From an uncultured Porphyromonadaceae bacterium (GTDB taxonomy: Bacteria > Bacteroidota > Bacteroidia > Bacteroidales > Muribaculaceae), in the NCBI GenBank assembly GCA_900548705.1, contig URLF01000020.1, positions 1 to 34,102 of the forward strand: DNA of 34,102 nt. The letters run 5' to 3'. The first letter of the stretch is position 1. Each line of letters starts with the position of its first letter. The notes under the pieces were generated by a model. It was not told the DNA's origin and did no database searches. It saw only the letters and a list, made by a program, of their open reading frames with translations. Positions 1-8,650 of this stretch are shown piece by piece. The translations under genes and the position numbers were made by a program.

Positions 1-763
1 GGATGGCGGTGCCGAAATCGGCCTTGGATGCGAATTCCTTGCGATGGCGCAGGCGGCGGTGGATGTCACGTTTCTCCACCAGGCAGAATTCCGCCGGGAG
101 GGAGGCGATGGCCTGCTGGCTCAGCCCTACGTCGAGGGTCTTCCATTCCCCTACCAGTTCGGCGTTGTCGGGGATGAAGAAACAGAGGCGCGGGAACTGA
201 ATGGCCAGGGTGAGGGTGGCGTGGATGGTGTTGCGGTTGACAATCCTCGGATTCCAGTCGCCGAACATGCCCGAAGGGAGGTCGATGGAGCCCACCGTGG
301 GCTTCTCGTCGTTGATATACTGCACCAGCGACTGGAAGCCGCCGCGCAGCTCCTCACGCAGTCCCGCTCCGAAAAGACCGTCGACAATCAGGTGGCTCGA
401 TGTGATGTCAGGAGGGGTGAAACGGCTGGTGACCTCATGGAAATCGGCATCGGGCACCATCTCAAGCAGACGGTCGCGTACAGCCGCGCATTCCCCCGAC
501 AGCTTGTCGCCGCCGATGTTGAAAAGATATATGGAGGGACGGAAACCATGGTCATGGAGAAGGCGGGCGGTCGCCAGCGCGTCCGCACCGTTGTTTCCCG
601 GACCTGCGAAGACAATGGTAGGTTTGGATGGACGCCAGCGCGCCGCTATCTCGTCGGCCACCCCTTCGGCCACTCTCTCGATTATTTCGCCGGGGGGAAT
701 CCCCTCCGTCTCGATTGTGTGGCGTTCGATGGCGCGTATCTGTTCGTTGGTGAATAGTTTCAT
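1..763 (-). CDS. nnr: Bifunctional NAD(P)H-hydrate epimerase / ADP-dependent dehydratase (N-terminal part)
   Basis: Repairs hydrated NADH and NADPH (NADHX/NADPHX): the N-terminal YjeF domain epimerises the R and S forms and a C-terminal kinase-like domain dehydrates the S form. The reading frame is open from an ATG at 763 to the left edge, giving 254 residues without a stop, so the gene is cut by the window. The nucleotide-binding loop FAGPGNNGAD is at about residues 52-61, VDGLFGAGL at 127-135 and SIDLPSGMFGDW at 159-170. The usual GNNGGDG loop reads GNNGADA here, a conservative change. The last residues (about 238-254) look like the entry to the dehydratase domain, which suggests the fused form, but that part is outside the window. 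The start is the first ATG after a -7 promoter box at 801-808. The family is clear; the fusion is inferred. Confidence 0.9.
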   Translation of the reverse strand, partial: MKLFTNEQIRAIERHTIETEGIPPGEIIERVAEGVADEIAARWRPSKPTIVFAGPGNNGADALATARLLHDHGFRPSIYLFNIGGDKLSGECAAVRDRLLEMVPDADFHEVTSRFTPPDITSSHLIVDGLFGAGLREELRGGFQSLVQYINDEKPTVGSIDLPSGMFGDWNPRIVNRNTIHATLTLAIQFPRLCFFIPDNAELVGEWKTLDVGLSQQAIASLPAEFCLVEKRDIHRRLRHRKEFASKADFGTAI

Positions 764-800
764 TGACTAATCGTCGGATATCTCGAAATATACTTGCCTG

Positions 801-808
801 CAAATTTA
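801..808 (-). promoter_or_regulatory. Probable -7 promoter box of nnr
   Basis: On the minus strand this reads TAAATTTG, a full match to the Bacteroidota TAnnTTTG -7 element, 37 nt before the nnr ATG. I see no good TTTG -33 box at the expected distance, so only the -7 box is supported. Confidence 0.5.
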
Positions 809-1004
809 CGGATTTTTCTCCTAATCCTCCTTAGTAACATCCTAAAAAATCCTTACGGGTGAGATTTACCTCGGCATGCCCCGGTATGCCATGGCCGGGT
901 AGGAGCTGGAGGGGAGCGGTTGACATTATGTGGATGTTTGAGAGTGTTAAATGGCCTTTTGGCCGGAAAAACGTGTTAATCCGGCACATGAGGGCGTTGA
1001 AAAG

Positions 1005-1022
1005 ATTGTTGTTAACAACAAT
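1005..1022. promoter_or_regulatory. 18-bp perfect palindrome, candidate operator
   Basis: ATTGTTGTTAACAACAAT is its own reverse complement over 18 bp. It lies 36-53 bp upstream of the -7 box of the peptidase gene, a position suited to a dimeric regulator. The core GTTAAC recurs at 1071-1076, just downstream of the -7 box. The binding protein is unknown. Confidence 0.45.
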
Positions 1023-1057
1023 TAACAAATGGGGGGGGTAAAATGCAAATATCTGTT

Positions 1058-1065
1058 TAACTTTG
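1058..1065 (+). promoter_or_regulatory. Probable -7 promoter box of S8 peptidase
   Basis: TAACTTTG matches the Bacteroidota TAnnTTTG element, 35 nt before the chosen ATG. The -33 position falls in a run of G and has no TTTG, so the promoter may need an activator. That last point is inference. Confidence 0.5.
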
Positions 1066-1100
1066 CAAATGTTAACACTAATCATTTTCCCGGAACTATT

Positions 1101-3245
1101 ATGAGAAAGATTCCGCTTCTAATGCTTGTGTCATCATTTTTGGTGAACGCCGACACTCCGGCAAAACTTACATCCAACACGATTCTGGATCTGATGGCCC
1201 GCGAAAGGGCAGTTGTTCATGCCAAAGACGCCCCGGCAGGGCAGTCGCCATCAGTGATTCCGGCCTATGTAAAGTACAATGACCCCTCGTGTGTCGACTC
1301 CCTCGCAATGATGGGGGTGGCCGTTCAGACCGTGACCCCGAGGATTCTGACGGCGTTGATTCCGGTGGAGAGCATTGAGGCAGTCGCCGCGTTGGAGTCG
1401 GTGGAATGTGTCCAGGGTGCCCAGCAAGCGAAAATGCTTATGGACTTGGCTCGTAATGACACCCGTGTGTCTGAGGTTCATTCCGCCACCGCTCCATTGG
1501 AGAGCCCGTTCTCCGGCAAGGGGACGATAGTCGGGGTCATCGACGGAGGGGTGGATTTCAATCATCCGGCATTTTTCGCGCAGGATGGCACGACGCTTAG
1601 AATCAAACGGGTATGGTGTCAGGCCGACGAGACCGGGGAGCCTCCTGCCCCATACAGTTATGGCAGCTGTTATGACACCCAGGAGGGGATAACCGCCAAG
1701 GGCACGGATATGGCCTACTATTCCCATGGCTGCCATGTGATGGGCATTGCCGCCGGGTCTGACATGGAGAGTCCCTACCATGGCGTTGCTTATGACGCGG
1801 ACCTGGTGTTCTCCTCTTTCAAGGATATCGACACAGGTATTTCCGACGCGATAAAATTCATCTTCGACTATGCCGACGAAGTGGACAAGCCTGCTGTGAT
1901 CAATATGAGCCTCGGCACCGAGATGGGACCCCATGACGGGTCATCGCTGCGCGACCAGATGATAGACCAGCTCACCGGCCAGGGGCGCATCGTGGTCGGC
2001 GCCGGAGGAAACAACGCCTTGATAAACATGCATATCTCCAAGACAATGTCAGATGCTGACGACCGTCTTTTCGCGGGAATCGGTTTCCTGGAAGGCTTGT
2101 CGGGAATCGGAGAACTCCAGATATGGGGTGAACCCGGCGCGGGCATGAAGGTGAGGGTCTGCACCGTAGACAAGGAGACGATGGAACCTGTCTACCAGAG
2201 CCGGGCGTTCAACGCCGCCAACAGTTATAGCGGCACAGTCACCTTGCAGCAGCCCTACGACGAGTCGGGGGGGTATTTCTCGATTGTGACCCAGCGCAGC
2301 CCGTTGAACGACCGTCCGATGGCTCATATCCAGCTGGCGATAACCGACTACCGCCCGACCAAAGTGATTGCCGTCATAGTCACGGCTGACCCTGGCACGA
2401 CGGTCCACGCCTGGTCCAACGAGAATTATTGCTGTTTCCTGCAGCATCTGCCGGTGATGGATGTCCCTGACAACCAATTCGGCACTTGCGAAATCGGGGG
2501 TGTCGGCAAGAGTATAATCACTGTGGCATCATACAGTACACGCAACAGCCTGACCAAGCTTGACGGCAGCTTTTATGAGTCGGGATTCCCGATGGATGAC
2601 ATCGCACCCTATTCAAACATAGGCCCGACCGTGGACGGACGGATGAAACCGGATATCGCCGCGCCCGGCAGCCTGATCGTGTCGGCGTTCAACGGCACCA
2701 ACTCCCAGACCGAGCAGGTCGCCGCTCGGCAATGGAACGGCAAGACCTACTATTACGGTGTCTACCAGGGTACCTCGATGGCATCGCCGCATGTGGCGGG
2801 AATCGTCGCCACATGGCTCCAGGCTTGTCCGACGCTGACCCCCGACAACCTCAGGGAGGTGTTCGCCGCCACTGCCCGGCATGACGAGTTCACCGGCGAT
2901 GTCCCCGGCAACACCTGGGGATATGGCAAGATTGATGCCTACGCCGGTCTTGTGTATGTGCTGAACAATTTCACATCCCAGTCAGGTATTGCCCCCGTGG
3001 TTGACAATGACTGGTCGGCACAGATGGTCGACGGGACTATGCGGGTGCTGTATTACCGTGATGTCTCCCGGACCCGCGTGACATTCCATACGACGGCAGG
3101 AGAGGCCGTGCTGGTGGCAGAAGCCGGTCCGATGGAGTGTGGCGATGAATTCATCCCCGACACCGGCAGTCTCGCCCCCGGGCTGTACATAATGGAAATC
3201 GTCACCCCCGGGGGACGCGAATCTGTCAAATACCTTAAACGATAA
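1101..3245 (+). CDS. Secreted subtilisin-like S8 family serine peptidase with T9SS-like tail
   Basis: A subtilase that cleaves proteins outside the cytoplasm. The start at 1101 (MRKIPLLML) gives 714 residues and an N-terminal signal peptide of about 17 residues. An upstream in-frame ATG at 1029 would spoil the signal peptide and precede the promoter box. The catalytic triad is visible: Asp148 in VIDGGVD, His209 in SHGCHVMGIAAG, Ser559 in GTSMASPHVAG. GAGGNNA supplies the oxyanion Asn. Between His and Ser lies an insertion of roughly 130 residues of beta-sandwich character, common in Bacteroidota subtilases. The last about 85 residues resemble a type A type IX secretion sorting domain, ending PGLYIMEIVTPGGRESVKYL. 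The GLUG protein gene follows 58 nt downstream, so the two may be co-transcribed. Substrate unknown. Confidence 0.93.
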   Translation: MRKIPLLMLVSSFLVNADTPAKLTSNTILDLMARERAVVHAKDAPAGQSPSVIPAYVKYNDPSCVDSLAMMGVAVQTVTPRILTALIPVESIEAVAALESVECVQGAQQAKMLMDLARNDTRVSEVHSATAPLESPFSGKGTIVGVIDGGVDFNHPAFFAQDGTTLRIKRVWCQADETGEPPAPYSYGSCYDTQEGITAKGTDMAYYSHGCHVMGIAAGSDMESPYHGVAYDADLVFSSFKDIDTGISDAIKFIFDYADEVDKPAVINMSLGTEMGPHDGSSLRDQMIDQLTGQGRIVVGAGGNNALINMHISKTMSDADDRLFAGIGFLEGLSGIGELQIWGEPGAGMKVRVCTVDKETMEPVYQSRAFNAANSYSGTVTLQQPYDESGGYFSIVTQRSPLNDRPMAHIQLAITDYRPTKVIAVIVTADPGTTVHAWSNENYCCFLQHLPVMDVPDNQFGTCEIGGVGKSIITVASYSTRNSLTKLDGSFYESGFPMDDIAPYSNIGPTVDGRMKPDIAAPGSLIVSAFNGTNSQTEQVAARQWNGKTYYYGVYQGTSMASPHVAGIVATWLQACPTLTPDNLREVFAATARHDEFTGDVPGNTWGYGKIDAYAGLVYVLNNFTSQSGIAPVVDNDWSAQMVDGTMRVLYYRDVSRTRVTFHTTAGEAVLVAEAGPMECGDEFIPDTGSLAPGLYIMEIVTPGGRESVKYLKR

Positions 3246-3258
3246 CCAATCAAAGCTT

Positions 3259-3276
3259 CTCCATAAGTTTATGGAG
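3259..3276 (+). other. Hairpin between S8 peptidase and GLUG protein genes
   Basis: CTCCATAA-GT-TTATGGAG forms an 8-bp inverted repeat (7 bp with a four-base loop). It has no T-tract and so is a weak terminator; it may be an attenuator or processing site. An in-frame ATG at 3271 lies inside its 3' arm, a reason to prefer the ATG at 3304 as the start of the next gene. Confidence 0.4.
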
Positions 3277-3303
3277 CTTATTAAAAACCAAAAATCCTTA
3301 CAG

Positions 3304-6300
3304 ATGAAACGACTATTGCTTTTGCTCTCGTCAGGCGCAATGCTGGGGTTGTCCGCATCCGCTCAGACATTCAGTGGTGGTGACGGTTCGTCCGATTCAC
3401 CCTATCTGATCACGAAGGCTGCCGACCTCGACGAGCTGGCCCAGCTTGTCACTGACGGTAACGACCTGGCGGGGATGACCCTCAGGCTGGAGAATGACCT
3501 GACAGTGACGACAACCCCGATGATTGGTCATACCGGCGCGCTCCAGGCCAAGAAGTTCGCCGGGACATTTGACGGCAACGGCCACAAGATATCCGGCCTG
3601 ACGTTCAACTCTGACAAGAAATATGTCGGTCTGTTCGCGTCAGTGGCTTCCGGGGGTGCGGTGAGGAATCTCACCTTGTATCAGCCGGGGTTGACATCCA
3701 ACGATTCCTACGCCGGATGTCTGGCCGGCGCCTCTGAGGGGACTGTCGAGAACTGCCATGTGGTCAACGGCGTGTTCGAGTCTCTAAACGGAAGCTACAA
3801 AGGCGGCCTGGTTGGTGAGAACAAAGGGTTGGTGAAGGATTGCTCCTATTCCGGATCCATAACCTCGTCAACCAATGCCGGCGGCATCGTGGGGCAGAAC
3901 TACGGACAAGTCGAGGGATGCAGCTGCTCGGCCAACATAGTGTCGACCGCCCCCAACCAGAACAACGTACAGTTCGGAGGTATAACCGGAGTGACCATAA
4001 AGCTCAACAGTTCGCCGCATATCTATGACTGCTATTTCACGGGAGCTATACAAGGCGCGCTGGCCAACAATTGCGGAGGCATCACCGGCACCCTCAGCGG
4101 TTGCGAGATGCTGAGGTGCTGGAACTCAGGCTACATCTCCGCCTCGGGAACGGTAGGCGCGCTGACCAATTCTTTCGAGAAAGGCGCGAAAATCAAGGAC
4201 TGCTACAATGTCGGCACCGTATACAACACCTACTCGACATCCGTGGGAGGACTGGTCGGTCAGGTCTCAAACGACAAAAGCGAGCTTGTGATAGAGACCA
4301 GTCTCAACATGGGACCTATGTTCACGGCTATGACAGCGCGTCACGAGGGAATAGAATTCGCGGGCGCCAATTATGCGGCGGCCACAATCGTGAACTCGTG
4401 GTATGATTCCCAGATAACCGGGCTTTCCGACTCAGCTAACGGTCTTACCACGGCTCAGCTCACCACGGCCGCCGGAATCGATGGATTCGACAGTGAGGTC
4501 TGGCGTTTCTCCGAGGGCATGTATCCGCGTCTGGCCAATTCGGCCGACAACGATGCCGCCATTCTCGGCGCGACCCCGGTGTTCCTCGCCGCAGGCGACA
4601 GGGCGACAAAGGTGACCGGCGATTTCACCCTAAGTCTCGCCAACGATGTCGAGTGGGAAATGAACCGCAACGCGGCCGCCACCCTCTCGGGCAACACGGT
4701 CTCCGTAACCCGTGGCGACAAGAAGGTTGACCTGCAGCTGCATGCCTACCTGGGCGACAGCGAGAAACGGATGCTCGTAAGTGTCTATCCGGTAATTTTC
4801 CAGGGGGAGGGCACCGCGGAAAGCCCGTTCCTCATCAATACTCCGGATGACCTAATGAAGCTTTCCGACGTGACCAATTCCCAGGGACTTGACTTCACCG
4901 GAGAGCATTTCCTGCTGACCGCCGACCTTGACATGACGGGTGTGGATTTCATCCCGATGGCTTTCAATTCGGCCGAACTCGCCTTCAACGGGGTTTTCGA
5001 CGGAGGTGGCCACAAGATAAAGAATCTCACTCTCGACACCCGCACCAACAGTGTGATGAACGCCGGCCTGTTCCGGACGGTCTACACCGACGGGGTGGTC
5101 AAAAACCTGACTATTGACAGCAGCTGCCAGTTTGATATCTTCCGTAACTTCGCCCCGTTCGTGACAGTGCTTTACGGCACTGTGGAGAATTGCCGCAACT
5201 ACGCGGATGTGCCGACCACGACAGGTTTCACCGGCGGTATCGTCTACATAGCCTACGCCGACAGCAAGATAAAGGATTGCTACAACGAGGGGAATATCTC
5301 CGCCACAGGCAATGGCGGCGCTATGGCCGGAATCGTGTACAATACGGAAGGACTGGTTGAGAATTGCCAGAACAACGGCAATGTGACCGGCGGCCCTTCG
5401 GGGTCAAAGACTGTCGGCGGTATCGTATGCCTGAATAAGGGGACATTGAAGAACGTGCTCAACACCGGCCGCGTGTCTGCCGGGTCGGAGGTGGCCGGTA
5501 TCGTGTGTGACAGCAAAGCCGGTTCCGTGGTCTCCGGGGCTCTGTCTCTGGGACAGGTGGAGGCCTTTGTCTCCAGGGACAACGCCGGGGCGGCTGTCGG
5601 AAAGGATGCCGGAGGCGCGTTTGACAATGTGTATTATGACAGTCAGATTGTCATGGCCGGACAGGCCTTCGACGGGGTGTCTGGCCTTTCGACATCTGTT
5701 CTGACCGGAGGAACCCTCCCGATGGAATCTTCCGGAGATGTTTGGGCCGCCGCTGCCGGACGTTACCCTCTGCTGTCAGGATTCTCCACGGAGGTGGCTT
5801 CACGCTTGGCCTCCATGCCGGTGTGGTTTGCCGAAGGGATGAGCTGTGACCAGCTTACGGCTGATGCCGTTTTATCGGTGGCCGACGGTCTGGTGTGGTC
5901 GGTCAGGGACGGTCAGGCGTTCACCATATCGGGCGACAAGCTGCTTGTCACCAATACGGACTCATATGTGAAAGATGAACTGACCGCCACTTTTGAGGGG
6001 CGCAGCCGTTCGCTGTCAATCGCCGCTCTGGCTGATCTTTTCAATGGAGAAGGCACGCTCGAAAGTCCCTATCTGATAGAATCTCAGGGAGACCTTGAGA
6101 AATTGTCAGCTGATGTCGCCGCCTCGGGTCAGGATTATGCGGGTAAATACTTCCGAATGACCGCCGACATCGACATGGATGGCGCTCAGTTCACGCCGGT
6201 GGCCGGAAATGGTCTCGTCGAGTTCAATGGCGTTTTCGACGGAGACGGCAAGAAGATTGACAATTTCCTCATCAGCGAGTCTGTCGACGGGGTAGGGCTC

Positions 6301-7818
6301 TTTGGTAGAGTGGGCACCCGTGGAGTGGTCAAGAACCTTGTCCTTGGAAGCGGCGCGGAAATCTCAGGAAAGAGCAGCGTCGGCGGTTTCGCCGGGATGC
6401 TCGCCGGCACACTGTCGGATTGCGAGAACAACGCGACTGTGACTGCCTCCGCCTCCACATCCAATCTCGGAGGTCTCGTCGGGCAGGCGACGGGAAATGC
6501 TCTTGTGTCAGGCTGTGTCAACAACAGCGATATCTCAGGCAAGTCCCAGACAGGCGGAATCGTCGGTTATGCCAATGGCGTGGAAATCAAGATTGTCGAT
6601 TCGCGCAACAACGGAGCTGTGACCGGAACCACCAAAACCGGAGGCATCGTCGGCAATATGATAAACACATCTGTCGAAGGAGCTGTGAATGCCGGTGAAG
6701 TAACAGGCACCACGGATGTCGGAGGTGTCGCCGGTTATGCCAGCAAGGTATGCGCGATTTCCGGTTCCAGTAATATCGCGCCGGTCGACGGAGCCACGGA
6801 AGTCGGCGGCGTTCTGGGCTATGCCTATTCAGACATGACTGTCTCGGGATGTTACAATGCAGGAAACGTCACCGCCACCTCCTCGACCGCCGGCGGTATC
6901 ATCGGCCGTGGAGGACAACCTGTGATTGAGGCCTCGTTCAATGTCGGGGATGTTACCAATACCAAGACTTCGCTTGGAGCCACCACAGCAGGCGCGGGTG
7001 GCATCATCGGCCGCGGCGACCCGGTCGTGTCGGATGTCTACAACGTCGGCACCGTGACCGCCGAGAAGAATGCCGGCGGCATACTTGGCAGCTATGACAG
7101 CTCCTACAAGACCACGTCGCTGACCCGGGTCTACCAGGCCGGGAATGTGGTCTGCGTTCTTGCCGAACCGGTCAATGTCGGTGCGTTTGTAGGGCGTGGA
7201 AACAAGACATCCAAGGCCGAGGCCTATTATGACAGCCAGATTGTCCACTCTCTTCCCGTTGAGGATGGGGCGCTCACGACTGTCCAGCTCGCCGCTGTGG
7301 AGCTTGGGGACGCGTGGGTGTCGGAAGGCAGCACGCTGCCGGTGCTGGCACGTTTCTCTGACGATGATTACGCTCGCCTTTATAGCGCGGCCATATTGCT
7401 GGATCCGACCGACCATGCCGGTAAAGTGTCGCGTGCTTTCCGGGTCTCAGCTCCACAGGGCGTGGACTGGAGCGGTGACAGCGAGGCGTTCAGCTTCGAT
7501 GGTGACAATGTGGCTCCTGTGGCCGGTGTCATCGGCGACCATGAGCTGACTGCGACACTCGGAAATCTCAACCGCAAGGTGACGTTGACCCTGACCGGAA
7601 CCTCGGGGGTAAATGAAGCGTCATCTATGTCTGACATTTCGGTCAAAATGGTTGAAGGAGGGATATTCCTCCCGGCCGGAGGTGACTACTCGGTCTACAA
7701 TGTCGCAGGAACGCTCCTGCTCAAGGGTAAGGCACAGGCCGGAGAGACCATTCTCCTTCCGGCTGGAGTCTATGTCGTCAATGCCGGATCAACCGTTGTC
7801 AAGGCAGTAGTCAGATAA
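3304..7818 (+). CDS. Large secreted GLUG-repeat surface protein with T9SS-like tail
   Basis: The start at 3304 (MKRLLLLLS) gives 1504 residues with a signal peptide cut after about residue 20 (SASA|Q). An ATG at 3271 would add 11 residues ahead of the signal peptide. The protein is built of GLUG-type beta-helix repeats (pattern GGIVG...G.V..C.N.G.V), typical of Bacteroidota and adhesin-like surface proteins. It divides into three homologous blocks, each opening with a G-S/E-SPYLI-like motif (about residues 24, 500, 914), then FDG-GHKI and GLF motifs, and each helix region ending in YDSQI (about residues 366, 777, 1307) followed by a small beta domain. The C-terminus (VYNVAG ... LPAGVYVVNAG) matches a type A CTD sorting tail. 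Adhesion or glycan binding is plausible but not shown. Confidence 0.88.
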   Translation: MKRLLLLLSSGAMLGLSASAQTFSGGDGSSDSPYLITKAADLDELAQLVTDGNDLAGMTLRLENDLTVTTTPMIGHTGALQAKKFAGTFDGNGHKISGLTFNSDKKYVGLFASVASGGAVRNLTLYQPGLTSNDSYAGCLAGASEGTVENCHVVNGVFESLNGSYKGGLVGENKGLVKDCSYSGSITSSTNAGGIVGQNYGQVEGCSCSANIVSTAPNQNNVQFGGITGVTIKLNSSPHIYDCYFTGAIQGALANNCGGITGTLSGCEMLRCWNSGYISASGTVGALTNSFEKGAKIKDCYNVGTVYNTYSTSVGGLVGQVSNDKSELVIETSLNMGPMFTAMTARHEGIEFAGANYAAATIVNSWYDSQITGLSDSANGLTTAQLTTAAGIDGFDSEVWRFSEGMYPRLANSADNDAAILGATPVFLAAGDRATKVTGDFTLSLANDVEWEMNRNAAATLSGNTVSVTRGDKKVDLQLHAYLGDSEKRMLVSVYPVIFQGEGTAESPFLINTPDDLMKLSDVTNSQGLDFTGEHFLLTADLDMTGVDFIPMAFNSAELAFNGVFDGGGHKIKNLTLDTRTNSVMNAGLFRTVYTDGVVKNLTIDSSCQFDIFRNFAPFVTVLYGTVENCRNYADVPTTTGFTGGIVYIAYADSKIKDCYNEGNISATGNGGAMAGIVYNTEGLVENCQNNGNVTGGPSGSKTVGGIVCLNKGTLKNVLNTGRVSAGSEVAGIVCDSKAGSVVSGALSLGQVEAFVSRDNAGAAVGKDAGGAFDNVYYDSQIVMAGQAFDGVSGLSTSVLTGGTLPMESSGDVWAAAAGRYPLLSGFSTEVASRLASMPVWFAEGMSCDQLTADAVLSVADGLVWSVRDGQAFTISGDKLLVTNTDSYVKDELTATFEGRSRSLSIAALADLFNGEGTLESPYLIESQGDLEKLSADVAASGQDYAGKYFRMTADIDMDGAQFTPVAGNGLVEFNGVFDGDGKKIDNFLISESVDGVGLFGRVGTRGVVKNLVLGSGAEISGKSSVGGFAGMLAGTLSDCENNATVTASASTSNLGGLVGQATGNALVSGCVNNSDISGKSQTGGIVGYANGVEIKIVDSRNNGAVTGTTKTGGIVGNMINTSVEGAVNAGEVTGTTDVGGVAGYASKVCAISGSSNIAPVDGATEVGGVLGYAYSDMTVSGCYNAGNVTATSSTAGGIIGRGGQPVIEASFNVGDVTNTKTSLGATTAGAGGIIGRGDPVVSDVYNVGTVTAEKNAGGILGSYDSSYKTTSLTRVYQAGNVVCVLAEPVNVGAFVGRGNKTSKAEAYYDSQIVHSLPVEDGALTTVQLAAVELGDAWVSEGSTLPVLARFSDDDYARLYSAAILLDPTDHAGKVSRAFRVSAPQGVDWSGDSEAFSFDGDNVAPVAGVIGDHELTATLGNLNRKVTLTLTGTSGVNEASSMSDISVKMVEGGIFLPAGGDYSVYNVAGTLLLKGKAQAGETILLPAGVYVVNAGSTVVKAVVR
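3373..7600 (+). repeat. Threefold internal repeat within the GLUG protein gene
   Basis: Three blocks at about 3373-4803, 4804-6040 and 6041-7600 encode the same domain order: entry motif, GLUG helix, YDSQI, Ig-like beta segment. The third block has the largest number of GLUG units. The copies have diverged in DNA sequence, so the duplication is not recent. Confidence 0.75.
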
Positions 7819-7826
7819 CCGGTCTC

Positions 7827-7848
7827 ACCAGGGGGCATATCCCCCGGT
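7827..7848 (+). other. GC-rich hairpin after the GLUG protein gene
   Basis: ACC-a-GGGGG / CCCCC-GGT with a CATAT loop forms an eight-pair stem with one bulge, 9 nt after the stop codon. There is no T-tract after it. It could block 3' exonucleases or work with the next hairpin as a terminator. Confidence 0.4.
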
Positions 7849-7855
7849 AATGCAC

Positions 7856-7909
7856 ATCGCTTCGCGACATGAATATGGGGTAAGTCCTGTGTTTAGGTCA
7901 CGAAGCGAT
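7856..7909 (+). terminator. Likely terminator between GLUG protein gene and hpt
   Basis: The arms ATCGCTTCGCGAC (7856-7868) and GTCACGAAGCGAT (7897-7909) pair over 13 bp with one G-U wobble, around a 28-nt loop. TATTTTCG follows. It sits just before the hpt promoter, as a boundary between units. The long loop is unusual for a simple intrinsic terminator. Confidence 0.55.
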
Positions 7910-7940
7910 TATTTTCGTCGAGAAAAAATCAAGGCGGCGG

Positions 7941-7972
7941 TTTGCTATGTGAGGAAAAATTGTTTAATTTTG
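7941..7972 (+). promoter_or_regulatory. Promoter of hpt
   Basis: TTTG (7941-7944), a 20-nt spacer and TAATTTTG (7965-7972) match the Bacteroidota housekeeping promoter closely. It lies 18 nt upstream of the hpt ATG, giving a short leader. This is the best promoter in the window by sequence. Confidence 0.75.
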
Positions 7973-7990
7973 CACAATTATTCCAACCTG

Positions 7991-8536
7991 ATGAAAGAAG
8001 TCACTTATAACGGGCTCACTTTCGAGCCTTATATCCTTAAAGAGAAGATTGACGCTCGCGTCAAGGAACTGGCCAAGACTATCACTGAGGAGTGCCGTGG
8101 AAAACGTCCCCTCTTCCTGTGCGTGCTTAACGGGGCTTTCCCCTTCGCTTCCGACCTCTTCCGCGAGGTCGACATCGATGCGGAAATCTCGTTCATACGC
8201 CTCAAGAGCTATGAGGGAACCTCATCCACCGGTGTGGTGAAAGAGGTGATGGGCCTGGGCGAGGACATCGAGGGCCGCACTGTTATCGTGGTTGAAGACA
8301 TTGTCGACACCGGCCACACCATCAAGCGCCTGCTCGATGACCTGCAGAAGAAGAACCCCGCCGAGCTGAAGGTGGCCACGCTGCTTTTCAAGCCTGAATC
8401 GCTCCGTTGCGACGTGAAGCCCGATTATGTGGGATTCTCGATTCCCCCGAAGTTCATCATCGGATTCGGTCTCGACCTCGACGGCCTTGCCCGCAACCTC
8501 AAGGATATCTACGTCCTGAAAGAGCAGGCCGACTGA
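7991..8536 (+). CDS. hpt: Hypoxanthine phosphoribosyltransferase
   Basis: Purine salvage enzyme: hypoxanthine or guanine plus PRPP gives IMP or GMP, in the cytoplasm. The 181-residue product has the normal length and carries the PRPP-binding motif VVEDIVDTGHT at about 100-110 and the conserved KSYEGTSSTG loop at about 72-81. The ATG at 7991 is chosen because it starts the family-like MKEVTYNGLTFEPY and lies just after a strong promoter; a longer frame from 7850 would begin upstream of that promoter. adk follows at 114 nt, a purine-metabolism pair common in Bacteroidales. Confidence 0.96.
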   Translation: MKEVTYNGLTFEPYILKEKIDARVKELAKTITEECRGKRPLFLCVLNGAFPFASDLFREVDIDAEISFIRLKSYEGTSSTGVVKEVMGLGEDIEGRTVIVVEDIVDTGHTIKRLLDDLQKKNPAELKVATLLFKPESLRCDVKPDYVGFSIPPKFIIGFGLDLDGLARNLKDIYVLKEQAD

Positions 8537-8650
8537 CAAATCAGAAGCCGCTGACTTTCTGACGGCTGAAATGCCTCGGCTCCCCCGACGGGGCCGCGGT
8601 TGCCCTGCGACGGGCTATTCTAAGGTAAACGACATTGTAACAGTTTGAAA

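Larger units (their letters stand above)
764..1100. other. Intergenic region between divergent nnr and S8 peptidase genes
   Basis: This 337-base gap holds the nnr promoter box (801-808), a short GC-rich stretch with two GGCATGCC/GGTATGCC near-repeats (about 872-889), several TGTTAA/TTAACA motifs (945-950, 974-979, 1010-1017, 1022-1027, 1070-1077), an 18-bp palindrome (1005-1022) and the peptidase -7 box (1058-1065). No convincing small gene or RNA gene was found. Confidence 0.6.

Noticed and set aside
44..757. Open reading frame of 237 codons on the plus strand
   Set aside because: Lies antisense to the nnr gene, whose motifs are clear; long shadow frames are expected in this GC-rich coding sequence.
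764..1000. Small gene or tRNA in the first intergenic region
   Set aside because: A 60-codon frame at 859-1041 has no promoter fit or family match, and no tRNA-like arms or T-loop motif were found.
6829..7416. Open frame of 195 codons on the minus strand
   Set aside because: Antisense to the repeat region of the GLUG protein; no start signal or domain.
3373..7600. Repeat array as a mobile element or CRISPR
   Set aside because: Repeats are protein-level GLUG units in one continuous reading frame.
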